Of a DNA stretch of 64,000 bases, positions 1 to 10,631 are shown piece by piece. Origin of the DNA: Cliona cf. orientalis (taxonomy: Eukaryota; Porifera; Demospongiae; Clionaida; Clionaidae); assembly GCA_963930775.1 (NCBI GenBank), contig OZ005690.1, positions 4,696,225-4,760,224 of the forward strand. The letters are read 5' to 3'. The notes below the pieces were generated by a model, which was given only the letters and a program-made list of their open reading frames with translations, did not search any database and was not told where the DNA came from. Numbering within the stretch: position 1 is the stretch's first letter; every line of letters begins with the position of its first letter. The translations under genes and the position numbers were made by a program.

Positions 1-394
1 CCACACAGGAAATGAGGTGAGCTCTTGCGTGGGCGGTGTGGCAGAACGGCCTCCAAGTGTTTGTGTGTGTTTTGGCCTTGAGGAAGCTGTGTGTTTTAAT
101 TGGGATTGATTGTGGGCTTCCGGTGGACATCCGGTGGTTAGTAGGCACTTGATTGAGAATGGTGGTCCTTGGGGAACAGGGTGGGGCTGTTTTGGGCGTG
201 GCCTGGCCCCTCCCTTCCGGCTCGGCTTCCGGTCCATGGAGGATATTAAATGAACACTTCCGGCTCTAGCAGCCACACCCCTGAAACCTGGGCAATTAAA
301 AGGGCGTGGTTACACAACATGCACCTCACTAATGACTTTGATGTGGTTTAGGTGTCATATCCCCCACCTCACGCCCACGCACTTTAATGTTACC
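1..394 (+). mobile_element. Partial copy of TTAA-flanked GGGCGTGG element
   Basis: This stretch is nearly identical to the last ~390 bases of the element at 23248-24259. It ends in the terminal motif GTTACC followed by TTAA (395-398), the same end and target as the complete copies. The 5' part lies outside the window. It contains no convincing gene. The element class is unknown; it is non-autonomous as far as seen. Confidence 0.85.
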
Positions 395-461
395 TTAAGG
401 TTACAGTACTAGCTAATCATGAAACTATGAACACTTTTATGTTAATATTCTTTTAACTTGT

Positions 462-1488
462 TTATTGTATATCACCTTCTTGCCAGTTGGTTTGTTCAGA
501 GCTCATGCTGATCCTTGTCCACCTCTTGTACATTTTGACGATTACTACCAGCACTATGAAACCAATCAGTATTATGACTCCTTCCATTATTAAGTACCAT
601 AGGATTCCACTCGTCAGTGGAGTATTCTTCCACAGAGAGTCCTTTTTGATGAAGGCTTCTGATATCGATGCATTAATCAGTGTACCAAGACCAAATAGTG
701 CGCATGCTATTCCGAGCACCAGTCCTTTCATGTTGAATGGTGCTTGAGCACAAATAAACTCTATACCGGAGAGAATGTACAAAAACATCGATAAACCAGT
801 TAGAAAGTTTGGTAGAATCACCCAGTGGACGTCTACATGTATGATATTGTAAGATTTTTTCTGAAAAGCATATCCATCAGTGGTCTGATTTGATCTCTTT
901 TCAAGAAGATAAGAGGTTGTTTCTATTCCCAGTAAAACAAACACAGCAGCAAAGAAGATGAATATGGAAAATAGGAATTTGATAGCAATGCTTATCCTGG
1001 GGATGAATCTGTGAAACAGCGGATGTATCACAATTAGGTAAACCAGAACGACTATTGCTGAATATGTAAATGTGGTATAGTATATGCTCATGCTGTGGTA
1101 ACATCCACTTATGGTATCATCACTTGGCCAGTTACGCAAGTGAATGGCAACCTGATAAGAAATACCGTTTATTGTTGCTGATCCACTGCTAAATATGGTA
1201 AATACCACAATGACCACCAATACCCGAAAAAATATTTTGACATCTTCCACCTGCTCACTTGTGAAAGGTCCGTTGTAGACTCTCTTTGCAATATTGAATG
1301 TAGACAGAATCCCTTGATTCTCTTGAGAATAATATAATATTTTCTGCCCTTTAAATTTGTGTTTGATTGTGTAGTGAACAATTTTCAATATCAGAGGCAG
1401 TGGGTTCTCTGTGATTTGTTCTTTTATGAGTCAATGACCAACAATGAAATTTGAGCTAACGGCAAGCGTTAAGAGGTTCAATACAAAC
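462..1488 (-). pseudogene. POT/SLC15-like transporter, C-terminal half only
   Basis: The reading frame from 1388 to 462 (308 codons) aligns almost residue for residue with the C-terminal ~290 residues of the POT-like transporter at 10632-12215, including the GPFTSEQVEDVK segment and the FICAQAPFNMKG motif that corresponds to the late POT family signature. Just upstream a tryptophan codon has become TGA, and the homology then continues in frame over LTLAVSSNFIVGH before stopping abruptly near 1488. The first ~200 residues, including the LADAFFGRYK and FGIDQ motifs, are missing. Unlike the 10632 copy, it keeps the C-terminal extension ending TNWQEGDIQ. It is a 5'-truncated duplicate with a nonsense codon, so very probably non-functional. 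Confidence 0.85.
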
Positions 1489-1690
1489 CTGTACTTTTCT
1501 CCTGGTATCACTTTGACGGGAGAACGAACTGGAGTTAGTGAGTCGCCGAGCACAATGGGATTGCTAGCTGTTCCTTGGCCAATAAGTTTAGACGAATCCA
1601 CAGCGGTCACAGTAATGCGGCTAGAAACAGACATGCTGTACGGCTCTTCGTTGTGAACTAAGATCTCGCCGAGAACAGTTTCAATAAATA
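1489..1690 (-). other. Coding-like segment joined to the POT remnant
   Basis: The minus frame that enters the POT homology continues upstream for about 65 codons without a stop and reads like a beta-rich domain (ITVTAVDSSKLIGQ, SNPIVLGDS, VKVIPGEKYRF). Base composition is richer in GC than the surroundings. I do not recognise the family. It may be an exon fragment of an unrelated protein brought next to the truncated transporter by rearrangement, or a chance open frame. No start or splice sites could be fixed. Confidence 0.3.
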
Positions 1691-1749
1691 GTGCGCATGC
1701 GCAATGATGTACTGTGGTATGGGCCGGGGGTGGTACAGGGTCGTTAGCA

Positions 1750-1818
1750 CACATTCCACCGTTCCACCATTCCACCATTCCACCATTCCATTCCACCGTT
1801 CCACGTTCCATTAAATCT
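1750..1818 (+). repeat. Short tandem repeat, CCATTCCA/CCGTTCCA units
   Basis: Six to seven imperfect copies of a unit near ATTCCACC lie head to tail. It separates the POT remnant from the beta-helix pseudogene. Confidence 0.8.
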
Positions 1819-1918
1819 ATACACCCAATCAGATCAGTGACACAGCATTTGATACAACTTCGTAGTATTAAATGTAGGGTATTGTAGGGCAAAGTAGATC
1901 AGGAATCTGATTGGTCAG

Positions 1919-4900
1919 TTGGAGGTTCACTATTTCACTTCGCTCACTGATCACACCTTATACAACTCTTCTTCTGGGAAATCTGTTCAGCATTCAACAT
2001 CAATTGATGAATACATAAATAATTACTACACTATACAAAACTGTTTTTTCTGTAATAACCATGCCAGTTCATTAAAACATACCGGTATCTACATACACTC
2101 AAATGATGTTTTTCACGGCTTTGGTAGGGGAGGTGGGCTGGCAATTTATCTGGATGGAGACATGAAACAGAGCAGAGTAAAAATAATGATGTGTATCTTT
2201 CATAGTAACTCAGCATACCTTGGAGGAGGTCTATTCGTAATGTTCCGTGGTGATCTGTCAAACAACTCTGTCACGGTTGAAGATTCTGAGTTCATCACCA
2301 ACCATGCCAAAGCTTTTACACCTCTAAGTGATGATAACAATAACATCAAGAGGACTAAAATACAGAAGTTGCTTCAAAAGAAGGGTGGAGGAGGTGGGGG
2401 AGCAGGTGGTATTATTATCAAGAGAGAAATGTGCCCAGGGTCAGTAATAGAAACATCACTTTCAAGTTTAAAAATAATAGTGCCCTTACTGGCATTGGGG
2501 ATGTACTGTATGTAGCTAACATCGCTACTACCATGTACCTATGATAAGCATTCTCCCAGTGAAGTGTTTGAGATTGTCGGATCAGTTGACCATCAAATTG
2601 AACGAAAAGATGGTTATAATCTTTCAACTCTTGCTTACAATTTCAAATTTGACAATCAGACTCTTGAGAACATGCAACACTTGATTCCAGGAGTGCAGTT
2701 CAATATGAAGATTAATGCTATAGACGAACTGAGACAAACTCAGAACACCACGTACTATGCACATATGGGAGCAACTAACAACATCTCAGTAGACCCTGCC
2801 TACACACAAGTATCCAATAACAGCATAAAACTTTACGCACAAACACCGAAAGTTTTGTACCCTTAATTCTTGAACCCAAGATTGCAACGATATCTATAGA
2901 AATTAGGCTAGGAGAGTGTCCACCCGGATTTGTGATGGAGGGTGATACTTGCGTATGTGCGGCCTCTAAGATCTCTGGTATAGCACGGTGCAAGCTCAGG
3001 TGAGTTAAGGCCCGGGTCCAGTGGTGTTTTCTCATTAAATATGCGTATTGGAAATATCTTGGTAAATGTTCAGTGAAAATGGCTCAAATTTGTAACATAG
3101 CTTCATTTTAACGTTTTCTACATGTCGACCAAAGAAGGTGGTCATGTGACCTACTATTACGTCGTAATGAGCTCGTAAATTTTAATCTCATGAATATGCA
3201 AATCCGGACATCTAAACAGCCTTATAAATTACCTCAACTGTGACCAATAGATCATATTTCATCTATATTTTACCAATCTTGCTTGGAAAAATGAATATAT
3301 TCTATATTTTAAGAGTTTCTATACGTTTTCCTATTAGAGCACACCAAAATGTGGTGTGCTTTATTTAGAAAACTAGTCAGAACTCTTTAAATATAAAATA
3401 TTTTCACTTTTCCAAGAAAGTTTGATAAAATATAGATGATATATAATGTAATGGTCACAATTGAGGTAATTTTTAGGGCTTTTTAGATATCCGGATTTGC
3501 ATATTCATGAATTGCAAGTACATCACCCTAGTCCACCAAAACGACAGGTCACATGACCTTCATCATTGGTTTACATGCTAGAGGTAATGAGGCCATACTA
3601 TGATTATCATTTGAGCTTCAGTCCATAATCTATTCCCAAGTTGTCATCAGGGCACACCCTCAATTCAAATTTTACTGGACCCAGGCCTTAACATACCTGA
3701 GAGAGAAGCAGCTCACAATCATACATCTTTAGAGGGCACTGGATTGGTCTTTGCAATAGCGGAAATAGCCTCTGCTCAGCACACTGCCCAAAAGGGTACT
3801 GCTACCAAAAATTTAATCATCATGATTCAGAAGAGTTTCTGCTGCCATCTGACATCAAAGAAATCGATGGATTCATATACGGTCCCTATCGCACAGGCGT
3901 CCTATGTGGAAAATGTATCGAAAATTCTTCAGTCCAATACCACTCACATGCCTATTCCTGTAAACCAAATAAATATTGCAACCTTGGAGTATTATTCTAT
4001 CTTATTTCGGAAATTTTGCCGCTAATCATTTTCTTCTTGGTAGTTATAATATTCAACATTAGTTTCACGTCAGGAGCGCTCAATGAGTTTATACTCTTCG
4101 TTCAAATGTCCGATACCATTGATTTAAATGCTGGTGGCACAATAGACTTACATCAACATGTATGGTTTGCCACATACCCATACAAGCTCATTTATCGCAT
4201 GTTCAACTTCGACTTTTTCAGTTTGGATGCACTCTCATTTTGCCTCTGGAGACATGCAACAACTATGGACGCACTGATAATGAAATTTGTTACAATAACT
4301 TTTGCACTTTTGCTGATTGTTCTGATAATCTTCATCTTCAATACTTGGAAATTTAGAGTGTGGTGTCGTTGGTTTCGGCCGAGGACACTCGAAGCTGCTT
4401 TCACTCATGGCCTGTCCACACTTTTCATAGTGTCCTTTTCCCAATGCGCACATGTATCATTCTTCATCTTATCCGGAACTAGACTTAATGTTGGCCTCCA
4501 ACACACAATTTTAGTTGTATTTTACAGTGGAAATTTACAGCCTTTTGTCGGAGATCACTTGAAGTATGCTATTCCTGCCGTCTTCTTTCTTTTCTTCCTC
4601 GTGATTGTACCATTACTCTGGCTACTATCCTATCCCCTCCTTTTTAAACTTCTAGGAATGTGTCATATGAGTGAGAGCAGGTTCTCTGTGTATCTCTCGA
4701 GATTGTTCCCAGTAGAACTTCTTGATTTCTTTCAGAGCTGCTTTAAAGAAAATCATCGATACTTTGCTGGATTATACCTTCTTACCGTTTCATACCCTTG
4801 GTGATATTTGCAAATATGCATCGATTACTGCAAATCCATGTGGTATTGGCTGTCCAATTTTTGATAATGTTCACATTACATTCTGTGGTCCACCCGTACA

Positions 4901-5193
4901 AGTCCAACTATCATAATAGAATTGATAGTTTTATACTGGCGAATCTGTCATTGGTGAATATTCTCACGACGTATAATTATGCCTTGTTTTCAACTGGGGA
5001 TCAATCAATTTACCAACATACTGTTCACTGGATAATATACTTGCAGTTAGTGCTGATGTACTGCCCACTGATCTATCTGCTCTACTACTGTTCAGCGGCA
5101 GTGTACTATCGAATGAAGATGAAGTGTAAAGGATATTTCACTGTTAGTTCGGAAGATGATACTGACTTGCTTCCACCACTTAGAGACTCTTAG
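1919..5193 (+). pseudogene. Beta-helix / cysteine-rich / seven-pass membrane protein, decayed
   Basis: Same family as the gene at 33986-36942. In order: beta-helix repeats with G/N-rich turns (NSAYLGGGLFV, about 1950-2500); a CPPGFVMEGDTCVC cysteine module (2910-2985); a second module, TGVLCGKC, at about 3890-3920; then hydrophobic segments from about 3980, including YAIPAVFFLFFLVIVPLL, and a late HPYKSNYHNRIDSF loop. The frame is broken at about 2440 and 2530, at 2866, and at about 4785, where one missing base ends the frame at 4804 while homology goes on to 5193. A TTAA-flanked hairpin element (3009-3687) sits between the two cysteine modules beside a possible donor (AG/GTGAGT at 3000-3005), so it may occupy an old intron or have hit an exon. 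The N-terminal signal region is absent. Function of the family is unknown; a cell-surface role is inferred. Confidence 0.8.
3009..3687. mobile_element. Hairpin MITE with TTAA target duplication
   Basis: The ends GGCCCGGGTCCAGT and ACTGGACCCAGGCC are complementary and are flanked by TTAA on both sides (3005-3008 and 3688-3691). The interior is also palindromic: an arm with CATGAATATGCAAATCCGGA (about 3190-3210) is mirrored near 3490-3510, and an AT-rich core sits near 3300-3350. It has no open frame of note. Non-autonomous; the mobilising transposase is not in the window. Confidence 0.9.
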
Positions 5194-5329
5194 AATATTA
5201 TATTAGATAACTGCAGCAAGTGCATCATTATGTTTCATAATTTTGGCTCCCTTGTATTATGATAAAAATAATATAATTATTATATGTATTGCTCTATAAG
5301 TTGTAATCAATATCACAATAAAGTGCTTA

Positions 5330-7200
5330 TCATGGCAAGTAATCTATCATACTTGCCAGACTAAGACTTAATCCACTTGTCAATGAGTCATCATGTAGCA
5401 TAAATCTTGCTGTTGGATTGAGCTCCTGTGCTGAATGATGAAGAAAGAGCTGTGATCGTGAATTCAGCTTAGTGCTTCGCGTTGAGTCCATTAAAATTTT
5501 CGTGGATGTGAGAGAGATTGGATGATGGTAACAACCTGGCCTTCTTTTGAATAACATGTCTCTAAGAATCTCGAGCCTCCTGGTTGAACACGCAGAAAAA
5601 CAAGATAATAAAGGCACCCTGAAACGAGTTAAAGATGTATAGAATATCTGGAATGTTTCCCTGAGTCCACGAACAGAGACGACGGTAAGAATGGCAAAGA
5701 GCCAAGTGAGACCAAAGAGAAACATGATTCCACTGAGTCTGATGATTATTTCAATGACTTTTCTGTGTCCTAATTAATTTAGTTATCGGTTTGGACGGTC
5801 TTACGTCTGATGTGCTGTGCTATCACCTTCTGATACATGCACTATTTGGCTAGGTATTGTTTATTGAATAGCTAATAGCGAGAAGAGAGCTAGCACTGAG
5901 GTTTTCAATTACTGTATATGCAGACAAGGTACATACATGTACATGTAGATGAAATTGATGTCTATCACCCATACCTAGCAAAGTCGGGAAGGTTCCACCA
6001 AACATCATCACTGAGGCTGAACTTCCCTTCAGATTTAGCTATTCCTGCATGCACCATAGCTACTGTATGGGTGGGGGGTTGTAAATGAGGCGAAAATACC
6101 TCTGCATGAACTTGTGGGTCAAAGAGGGAAGGCGGCTTATTTTTGGGACAATAAGATACACTGTATGTGTAGTTCCTCTACCTCTCTCGTACTTTCCTTT
6201 CTTGATATATACGTCATTCCAGAAAGGGAAGTATCCAACAAATACCTAGTGTGTATAGGATTACTACACAAGCCCAAATGTCCACAGCATATTATAGTGA
6301 CAATGATCCAGATGAACACTGCATGCACTACATTCAACAGTACAAGGTTGAAGACCATTATAAAGAGTACTGGAGCAAGAAATGCTCCCCAAAAGATGCC
6401 AGAATGAGAGAGAAAACACCTGCATAAAAACTGGTAGTACTGGTAGTTGCTAGCTTCATAACCTATTAGCTAATAGTGTCATAAGAATGTGATCAAAACT
6501 CAATTTGTGGACATTAGTCTATCAGTGGTGAATCAGATTGATTTTACTTTTATTATACTTAGCTGCTAGGGTCCTCCCCTAGTTCTTCTGATGATGATGT
6601 CATTAGCAGGACGATCACCATTGGAGAGTTCAGCAATCAGAGAGGCTAACGCTGGAGCTACTGGAACCACTGTATTAAAGCCTACAGAATATCATTTTTA
6701 TGATGGATGTGTGGAGTAGAAGCCTACACCAGCAGACCAAGGAGACAGCAATGATGTATTTGGTTGTGATGCGGACGAACACGATGATGACTTTTCTGAA
6801 CATGAGTAGTGCCTCTGCTCCCATCCACATTACAGCCACCACAACAAAGTAGTGCACTAGCACGGGAATGGTAGCTAATACAGCCACCGTGCAGGATGCT
6901 GGCTGTCTCAGAGTACATTGAGGGAAATAAGTATCAGAGAGACGATCAACATCAGGAGAAGAGCGATGCAAAACTGAATGTGACTGAATGGCCTGACACT
7001 GACCATCATTACTATACCGACTTTTAAGTATATAAGCATTATACAGTAACAGTGATACCTAGATCTATAGACACGCTGGCTAATGATAAAAAATAGGAAT
7101 TTAGCTATTTTTTGGTACACTTTTACATGGGTATAGTCGGTATAGTAATGATGGTTAGTGTCAGGCCAATGATTGAGATAACAATTCCAATATAGCTAGG
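5330..7200 (-). pseudogene. Adhesion-GPCR-type seven-transmembrane module, broken
   Basis: Successive minus-strand blocks match adhesion (family B2) GPCR helices. TM1 SYIGIVISIIGLTLTIIT lies near 7140-7195; TM2 HIQFCIALLLMLIVSLILI near 6915-6975; TM3 and the start of TM4, from VHYFVVVAVMWMGAEALLMF to KYIIAVSLVCW, at 6720-6890; a likely TM4/loop exon at 6560-6683; TM5 SGIFWGAFLAPVLF at about 6340-6408, after an acceptor; and TM6-TM7 with the tail at 5330-5772, after an AG acceptor (RLSGIMFLFGLTWLF). TM7 is recovered only after a frame change: FNSFQGAFIILFFCVFNQEA is read at 5580-5630, and a second shift returns to RDMLFKRRPGC. There is a stop before TM1, and no GPS or extracellular region was found. 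Probably a pseudogene; paired indel errors are possible. Confidence 0.75.
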
Positions 7201-7632
7201 AGATGAATGTTAGCAGAGTGTTGAGGACTGGATTGATGGGCTCACAGCCATCCTGCCTCAAACAAATATCCTATAAACCATGAGATTTATGAGGATAAAA
7301 TGACTTTATATAATACATTTATTTTGATAGTGCCTACTACTAGTGCAGTGAAGTTTGTGAGGTGATTACAAGAGCATGTTACGATGCCATTTTGACCAAC
7401 GTCTGTTGTACTGTCGCTTGTACACTTATAAGGGAAGCAAGCTATCAACAATTATAGTAATTATTTATTAGAGGGAACCACATTCTGTCACTGTGTGATA
7501 GTTAACTTTAGTAACATTTCTCTGCAAAAATATGGAAGCCTTAATCACTTCATCTCTCTCCCTCAGCTTGTATCTCCTTTATGTGAGTGTGTAGCCTATC
7601 GTATACTCAGTAAGGCAATAGTTATTATAATA

Positions 7633-9325
7633 CACTGTAAAAACGGACTGGTGATCGTCACCAAATTAAATGGTGAACATTACTAATTTTTGTTTCACCA
7701 CCAAGTGGTGAAGTCAATATGTAGTGAACGTCACTACTAATTGAAGCAGTTCACTACTATTATTGGTGGTGACATCCTGTTACTGGTGAACCTCACTACT
7801 TTAATATCAATGACATCATAATCACGCATGCGCATATTAATTAGTATGTGGCAGCTGCTCTTAAGTTTGAAAATGGAGAGTTTCTAGCTGTCTTTTACAG
7901 TGGGAGACACGAGACAAAACTTTGAAATCACTATAATAAGTACAAAGGTAAGTTATTTTTCTTATTTTGGAGGTAAATTAGCTAGAAAATATTGATTTTG
8001 GAAGGCTGTAGATAGCTAGCTAGCTAGCTCCTGTACTAACTATCATAATTATGTACTATAAGCCTATTGAGCTATGCATGCTGGCTATTATTTTGTTTGA
8101 AAAGATTTCTAATTTAACATCCCAGACATAAAATTTAAAGGTAGTAGCCTATTAGGGGTACAATTTTAAGCTTAATTACAATGCAGGTATCAATTGAGAT
8201 AGCTCTAAGTTTGCCATTTGGACCGTGACACTTCTTAGGAACTCTATCTGTCAGCTACCTACACCGGTGATATGGCAATCACGGTATAAAGTCTCACCAA
8301 GGTGAGAATTTAATACTTACTGCATGCATGGAGCATGTCTCTTTTAAATTTGGAGGTACACACAACTTTATAATAATGCAGCTACATCTGAAGTTAGGCT
8401 GCCAAATTTCGAGTTGGAATTTCAGCTGACAAGTCTCTTATCTCTCTCAGGCTTTTTCCCTCCCTCCCCATCTCTCCCACCCTTTGTACAATGATATTAT
8501 GCTTTTCTTTTTTTTCCTCCACACACAATTAAAATTAATTTTCATGATCTCTGCAGGTCGAAATTAAGTCACCAAGTTTCAAGCTGGAATGCAGATGGTA
8601 AGCCCCCCCCCCCTCCCGCTCGGCCTGTCTCTCTCCGTCTCTCCCTCTCTTTTATCAGTTCAATTTGTCATCACTCTTTCTACGTTTCTCCTAAAGCCCA
8701 TGATGTTAGCAATAATTTCAGTTCTAAATGTGCACGTGATATTAAGTGGGATACCCAAACCTAACACCACTGAAACAGTTCGGGGATGCACTAGCTTATT
8801 TAAGTAATTCCTTATTTTAATTTTTCATGTATAGACTATTGTATACATACGTCATAATAATAGTTTAGATTCTGGTATCTTCTGTGAGAAAAACGTCACA
8901 AATAATTGGCTTTATTTTTATAGGTGTAAAGAGTTCATGCACAGGAGACTTAGCATTTTCAGAGCCGAACTCAAGGTGTAATTGAACACTGCCACACACT
9001 ATATACCTTCAATTGTGTTAATGCTAGAGACGATATTTTATGTTTTGTAATACATTATACTGTACGTATGTACCAAAATTTGAGGTGATCTTCACTAAAG
9101 TAATATGCTGTGTATGTAGTGATCATCACTAGTAAATGATGGTGTAATTAGTGATAATCACCAATCGATAATAGTGACCATCACTAATAATGGTAGTGAT
9201 CATCACTAACAAAAAGTGGTGAACTTAAAAGGTGGTGACCCTTCACCTCTCAATTTTCGGTGACTATTGTGGCAAGGATTTCACTACCTTTTTTAGGTGA
9301 CGTTCACCATCTAGTTTTTACAGTG
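7633..9325. mobile_element. DNA element with CACTGTAAAAA termini
   Basis: The ends CACTGTAAAAAC and GTTTTTACAGTG (the latter preceded by TCTA) are inverted and flanked by TA on both sides. Each end carries several short, partly inverted repeats of the GTGA..TCACTA type (7655-7800 and 9080-9300), giving dense sub-terminal repeat arrays. The ~1.3 kb interior has pyrimidine tracts and no transposase-like frame. Probably non-autonomous; the superfamily is not assigned. Confidence 0.85.
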
Positions 9326-9349
9326 TAGTGTAACAAGGTAATACATTGT

Positions 9350-10030
9350 TCCACTGCTCAATGAATTGTAAACAGGATATTTTTGAAATGCTATAAATTC
9401 AACAAGAATAAGAAATCCACTAAGTCCTAAAGTGAAGAACATAGTAGAAACCAACCAGTAGCTACACCTTTCATAGAATGGGGCGATTGAGCTATCATGA
9501 TGAGCTCAATAAGGTAGATAGTTAAAATCAAAATTATTAAAGCTCATATAGAGTGTAAGGAATAATGTTCAGATACGGACTCAAATTTAGTGTTAACGTT
9601 CCATTATTCAATTGGAAGAAAAAGCAAGTAACATTAACAGTGGCATGTCCAATAGAATCGATGAGGAGCAAACCTAGTGTACAAATTTAATTGTCACTAC
9701 ATTTCAGTCATGGCATCTCAGACAGCACACGACTACACTTGATTGAGTATCTGTGCTACACAGTAACAGTCAGCCTCCTAATAATTATCTTATTTTGCCG
9801 TATATTCGAAGGTATCTTCCCAGGTTATTGAAGAGAGTTGGAATTGGAGCTTCAAACTAGAGCCCAAACTAGATTCAATTGAACTCAAAGTATAAAGAAC
9901 TCCCGAAAAGGAAAGAAGCAGTTTAATAATTAAAGATGAAGAAATATCTTTTTATTTCAACCTCTTCAGCTGTGAATGGACCACCATAGCTACTTACTCT
10001 TTCCAAGATCAATTCTTAATGTAATCCCAG
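9350..10030 (-). pseudogene. Faint POT-like transporter remnant
   Basis: About 9890-10020 aligns base by base with the part of the 14075-15649 transporter that encodes the FTTEEVEDVRTF segment; the shared stretch includes CAACCTCTTCAG and TGTGAATGGACC. The match fades toward 9400. Many substitutions and indels have removed the frame. It is an old third or fourth member of the local transporter cluster. Confidence 0.6.
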
Positions 10031-10631
10031 TATGTCCTGAAGGGGGAGAAGATAGGGAAGGGACAGAAAGACAGCAACTTATAGGGCTCATATACATTAA
10101 TTTTATAGTTACTCATTACGAAGAAATAATACACCCATTAAATATTAATACACAATTATTATAGCTAATTATTATACCAGTTAGGAGAAAGGGATCATTT
10201 GGGATTTTGTGTTTGTTGTATGTAGCTTGTAGTAATAGACTAGTGTGAAGGTGTATCCTCTCTATGTTATGTGTCACTTGTGAGAAGTCAAGAAGCTTAG
10301 CATCAGCAAAATTAAACTGACAAGCAAAGCATTTCAGCAAAATCCATGCAATATAGTCCACGGATTAATATAGTTTAGAATAATAAAAGGAACTTATAAC
10401 TGACAGATTCACAGACAGACACACAAAACAACTATCATAACCCTCGCACATGGCATTTGCGCTGAGGGGATAATTATTTAAAGTCATAATATAAAAGGTA
10501 GCTAGCTAATCATGAAACTATATAATACACCTTTACTCTTATAGCTACTATCTAGCTACACAATCACTGAATAATCAGATGTATGTACATATTATTATTA
10601 TAGCTATAATGTCACTATCTTGCCAGTTGGT
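10031..10631. other. Non-coding AT-rich DNA
   Basis: No supported gene, RNA or repeat was recognised here. The last ~100 bases resemble the matching 3' flank at 400-461, so the duplication that produced the two POT copies includes some 3' flank. Confidence 0.5.

Noticed and set aside
8589..8807. 72-codon frame beside a C-run in the 7633-9325 element
   Set aside because: Driven by pyrimidine-rich simple sequence; no conserved features.
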